Shown one piece after another: positions 62,469 through 64,000 of a DNA stretch of 64,000 nt. The translations under genes were made by a program, and so were the position numbers. The number at the start of each line of letters is the position of its first letter. Position 1 is the stretch's first letter. The notes below the pieces were generated by a model. The model had not been told where the DNA came from. It did no database searches and was given only the letters and a program-made list of their open reading frames with translations. Source of the stretch: DASUBN01 sp035465695 (lineage in GTDB: Bacteria > Pseudomonadota > Gammaproteobacteria > Natronospirales > REEB76); NCBI GenBank assembly GCA_035465695.1, contig DATIVR010000057.1, forward strand, positions 13,358 to 77,357, given 5' to 3'.

Positions 62469-64000
62469 ATGGCAGGGGCCGCGGAGAAGCTGAACGTCGT
62501 CGGCCGGATCACCCGGCTGTTCCTGGGTTCCAAGATCACCGCGCTGCTCATGCTGGCGGCGGCGATCTTCGGCCTCATGGCCGTGGCGCTCACGCCCCGC
62601 ATGTATAACCCCGAGATCAGCGTGCCGGCGGCGAACGTCCTGGTGTCGTTCCGCGGCGCCTCGGCGGCGGAAGTGCACAACCAGGTGGTGAAACCGCTGG
62701 AGGCCCTGCTCGCGGCGCTGCCGGGCGTGGACCACACGTATGGATATGCCGGGGACGACGAGGGCGTCGTCACAGTGCAGTTCAAGGTCGGCGAGGACGA
62801 GGAGAAGAGCCTCGTCAAGCTCTACAACCAGATCAACCGCAACCTGGATCGCCTGCCGCCCGGCGTGAGTCCGCCGCTGGTGAAATCCATCGGCATCAAC
62901 GACGCGCCGATCATGACCATCACCCTGAGCTCGGCGTCTCTCTCCCAGGGGGAACTGCGCCAGGTGGCGCTGCGCCTGCTGGAACCGCTGCGGTCCCTGC
63001 CGGACGTGGGTGACACGCAGATCGTGGGCGGCACGCCGCGCACCGTCACCGCCTATATCGATCCCGGCCGGCTCGCCTCCACGGGTTTGGCGCTGGATAC
63101 GGTCGAGGCAGAGCTCGGCGCCGCCAACGTGGCGCTGCCGGGCAGCGAGCTGGTGGGTGCGGGCCGCGAGAGCGCGGTGCGCGTGTCCGGCGTGCTCGGC
63201 GACGCGGCCGAGGTCGGCAATGTCATCGTCGGCATGCCCGGCGGCAAGCCGGTATTTCTCAAGGACATCGCCCGCATCGAGGATGGGCCGGCGGAGCCCG
63301 AACAGTATTCCTGGCTGGGGAGTGGGCCCGGCACGCAGGCGTCCTCCGGCGAACCCGCGCTCGATCCGGCGGTCACGCTCGCCATAGACAAGCGCGCCGG
63401 TGCGAACGCCGTGGTGGTGGCGGACGCCGTGCTGGCCAAACTCCAGGAACTCAAGGCCAGAGCCCTGCCCGAAGGGATCACCGTCACGGTGACGCGGGAT
63501 GACGGCGCCAAGGCTGACGAGGCGGTGAACACGCTCATCGAGCACCTCGGCATCGCCGTGATCTCGGTGGCCCTGATCCTGCTGGTCTTCCTCGGTTGGC
63601 GCGAGGCCGCCATCGTCACCTTGACGGTGCCGCTGGTGCTGGGCGTGGTACTGGGCGTGGGTTGGGTCATCGGCCAGACCATCAATCGCATCACGCTGTT
63701 CGCATTGATCCTGTCCCTGGGCCTGCTGGTGGACGACGCCATCGTGGTGATCGAGAACATCCACCGCCGGCTGCACCAGGGCGGACGCATGCGCTTCCGC
63801 GACCGGCTGGTGGCCGCCACCAACGAGATCGGCCGGCCCACCAACATCGCCACCCTGGCCGTGATCCTGGCGTTCATCCCCATGGCCTTCGTCAGCGGCA
63901 TGATGGGGCCGTTCATGCGGCCCACCCCCATCAACGCACCGGTGGCGATGCTGGTGTCGCTCGCCACCGCGTACATCGTGGTGCCATGGGTGGCATGGCG
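62469..64000 (+). CDS. RND efflux permease, 5' part
   Basis: Open from ATG 62469 (GTG 62463 also possible) to the end of the window, so about 510 residues of an expected 1,000 or more are seen. The N-terminal helix (ITALLMLAAAIFGLMAVAL) and porter domain (EVHNQVVKPLEALLAALPGV, SPPLVKSIGINDAPIMTITL) are followed by membrane segments from about residue 355. Segment 4 reads LGLLVDDAIVVIENIHRRL with the paired aspartates. It is not of the CzcA type. No outer-membrane channel gene lies in the window; it may follow, or TolC may serve. Confidence 0.9.
   Translation, partial: MAGAAEKLNVVGRITRLFLGSKITALLMLAAAIFGLMAVALTPRMYNPEISVPAANVLVSFRGASAAEVHNQVVKPLEALLAALPGVDHTYGYAGDDEGVVTVQFKVGEDEEKSLVKLYNQINRNLDRLPPGVSPPLVKSIGINDAPIMTITLSSASLSQGELRQVALRLLEPLRSLPDVGDTQIVGGTPRTVTAYIDPGRLASTGLALDTVEAELGAANVALPGSELVGAGRESAVRVSGVLGDAAEVGNVIVGMPGGKPVFLKDIARIEDGPAEPEQYSWLGSGPGTQASSGEPALDPAVTLAIDKRAGANAVVVADAVLAKLQELKARALPEGITVTVTRDDGAKADEAVNTLIEHLGIAVISVALILLVFLGWREAAIVTLTVPLVLGVVLGVGWVIGQTINRITLFALILSLGLLVDDAIVVIENIHRRLHQGGRMRFRDRLVAATNEIGRPTNIATLAVILAFIPMAFVSGMMGPFMRPTPINAPVAMLVSLATAYIVVPWVAW

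Noticed and set aside
60805..63776. Two minus-strand open frames of more than 520 codons opposite the ArsR, adaptor and RND genes
   Set aside because: They are rich in His, Gln, Arg and Ala with no family motif, and they run through the DUF2892 operator, three genes and the RND gene, all recognised on the plus strand.

Overview
The window reads as a chromosomal segment of a GC-rich, Gram-negative gammaproteobacterium. The evidence is gene order: miaB-ybeZ-ybeY-corC-lnt, leuS-lptE-holA-nadD-rsfS-rlmH, maf-rng-yhdP-nitrilase-tldD, darP-tldE and hldE-waaA/tolC are all gammaproteobacterial arrangements. Lpt/Lnt/Kdo/lipid A genes show a full LPS outer membrane. I cannot name a genus from sequence alone. 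Genes are tightly packed, often with 1-4 base start/stop overlaps. I saw no rRNA, tRNA, CRISPR array, transposase or integrase.

Region by region. 1-9197: tRNA modification, ribosome maturation (ybeZ, ybeY), corC, lipoprotein acylation (lnt), an O-antigen-ligase-like protein with a large odd insert, leuS and lptE. 9207-15388: a four-gene heavy-metal-type RND efflux cassette that separates lptE from its usual partner holA. 15460-26667: holA, nadD, rsfS, rlmH, maf, rng, yhdP, a small exported protein, a nitrilase-family amidase and tldD. 26664-28272: purEK on the minus strand. 28311-32725: darP (minus), tldE, an isoaspartyl peptidase, a DUF1761 membrane protein and a NERD-like membrane protein. 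32727-41355: a dienelactone-hydrolase-like enzyme and an MdtABC-like tripartite pump on the minus strand, divergent from a response regulator/histidine kinase pair. 41338-48217: envelope genes (glycosyltransferase 9, kdkA, a FecR-domain lipoprotein with a very basic tail, lpxL, hldE, waaA). 48284-50938: tolC, a rhodanese and a Pcm-like methyltransferase on the minus strand. 51073-54172: a TPP riboswitch followed by thiC, a cyclase-family hydrolase and a RidA-family protein. 54179-57720: two tandem small acidic paralogues, two paralogous outer-membrane barrels, a MAPEG protein and a small tail-anchored protein. 57717-64000: a cation diffusion facilitator, a rhodanese, an MBL-fold persulfide-dioxygenase-like enzyme, a CPBP protease, then a DUF2892 protein, an ArsR-family regulator and an RND efflux system that runs off the window.

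The most interesting part is the last 5 kb. The ArsR protein carries two cysteines 66 residues apart, the spacing of the persulfide sensors BigR and SqrR. A perfect 11-bp inverted repeat sits inside the promoter of its operon, and the neighbours are sulfur-transfer enzymes. The operon, however, continues into a lipoprotein adaptor and an RND pump, suggesting a reactive-sulfur-responsive efflux system. Three FNR/CRP-superfamily-like boxes (54604, 56049, 60706) in the same arm suggest coordinated redox or oxygen control there. Other points worth a second look are the inserted domain in the O-antigen ligase, the long palindrome between maf and rng, the TPP riboswitch with an enlarged P5 and the FecR lipoprotein with its basic tail.
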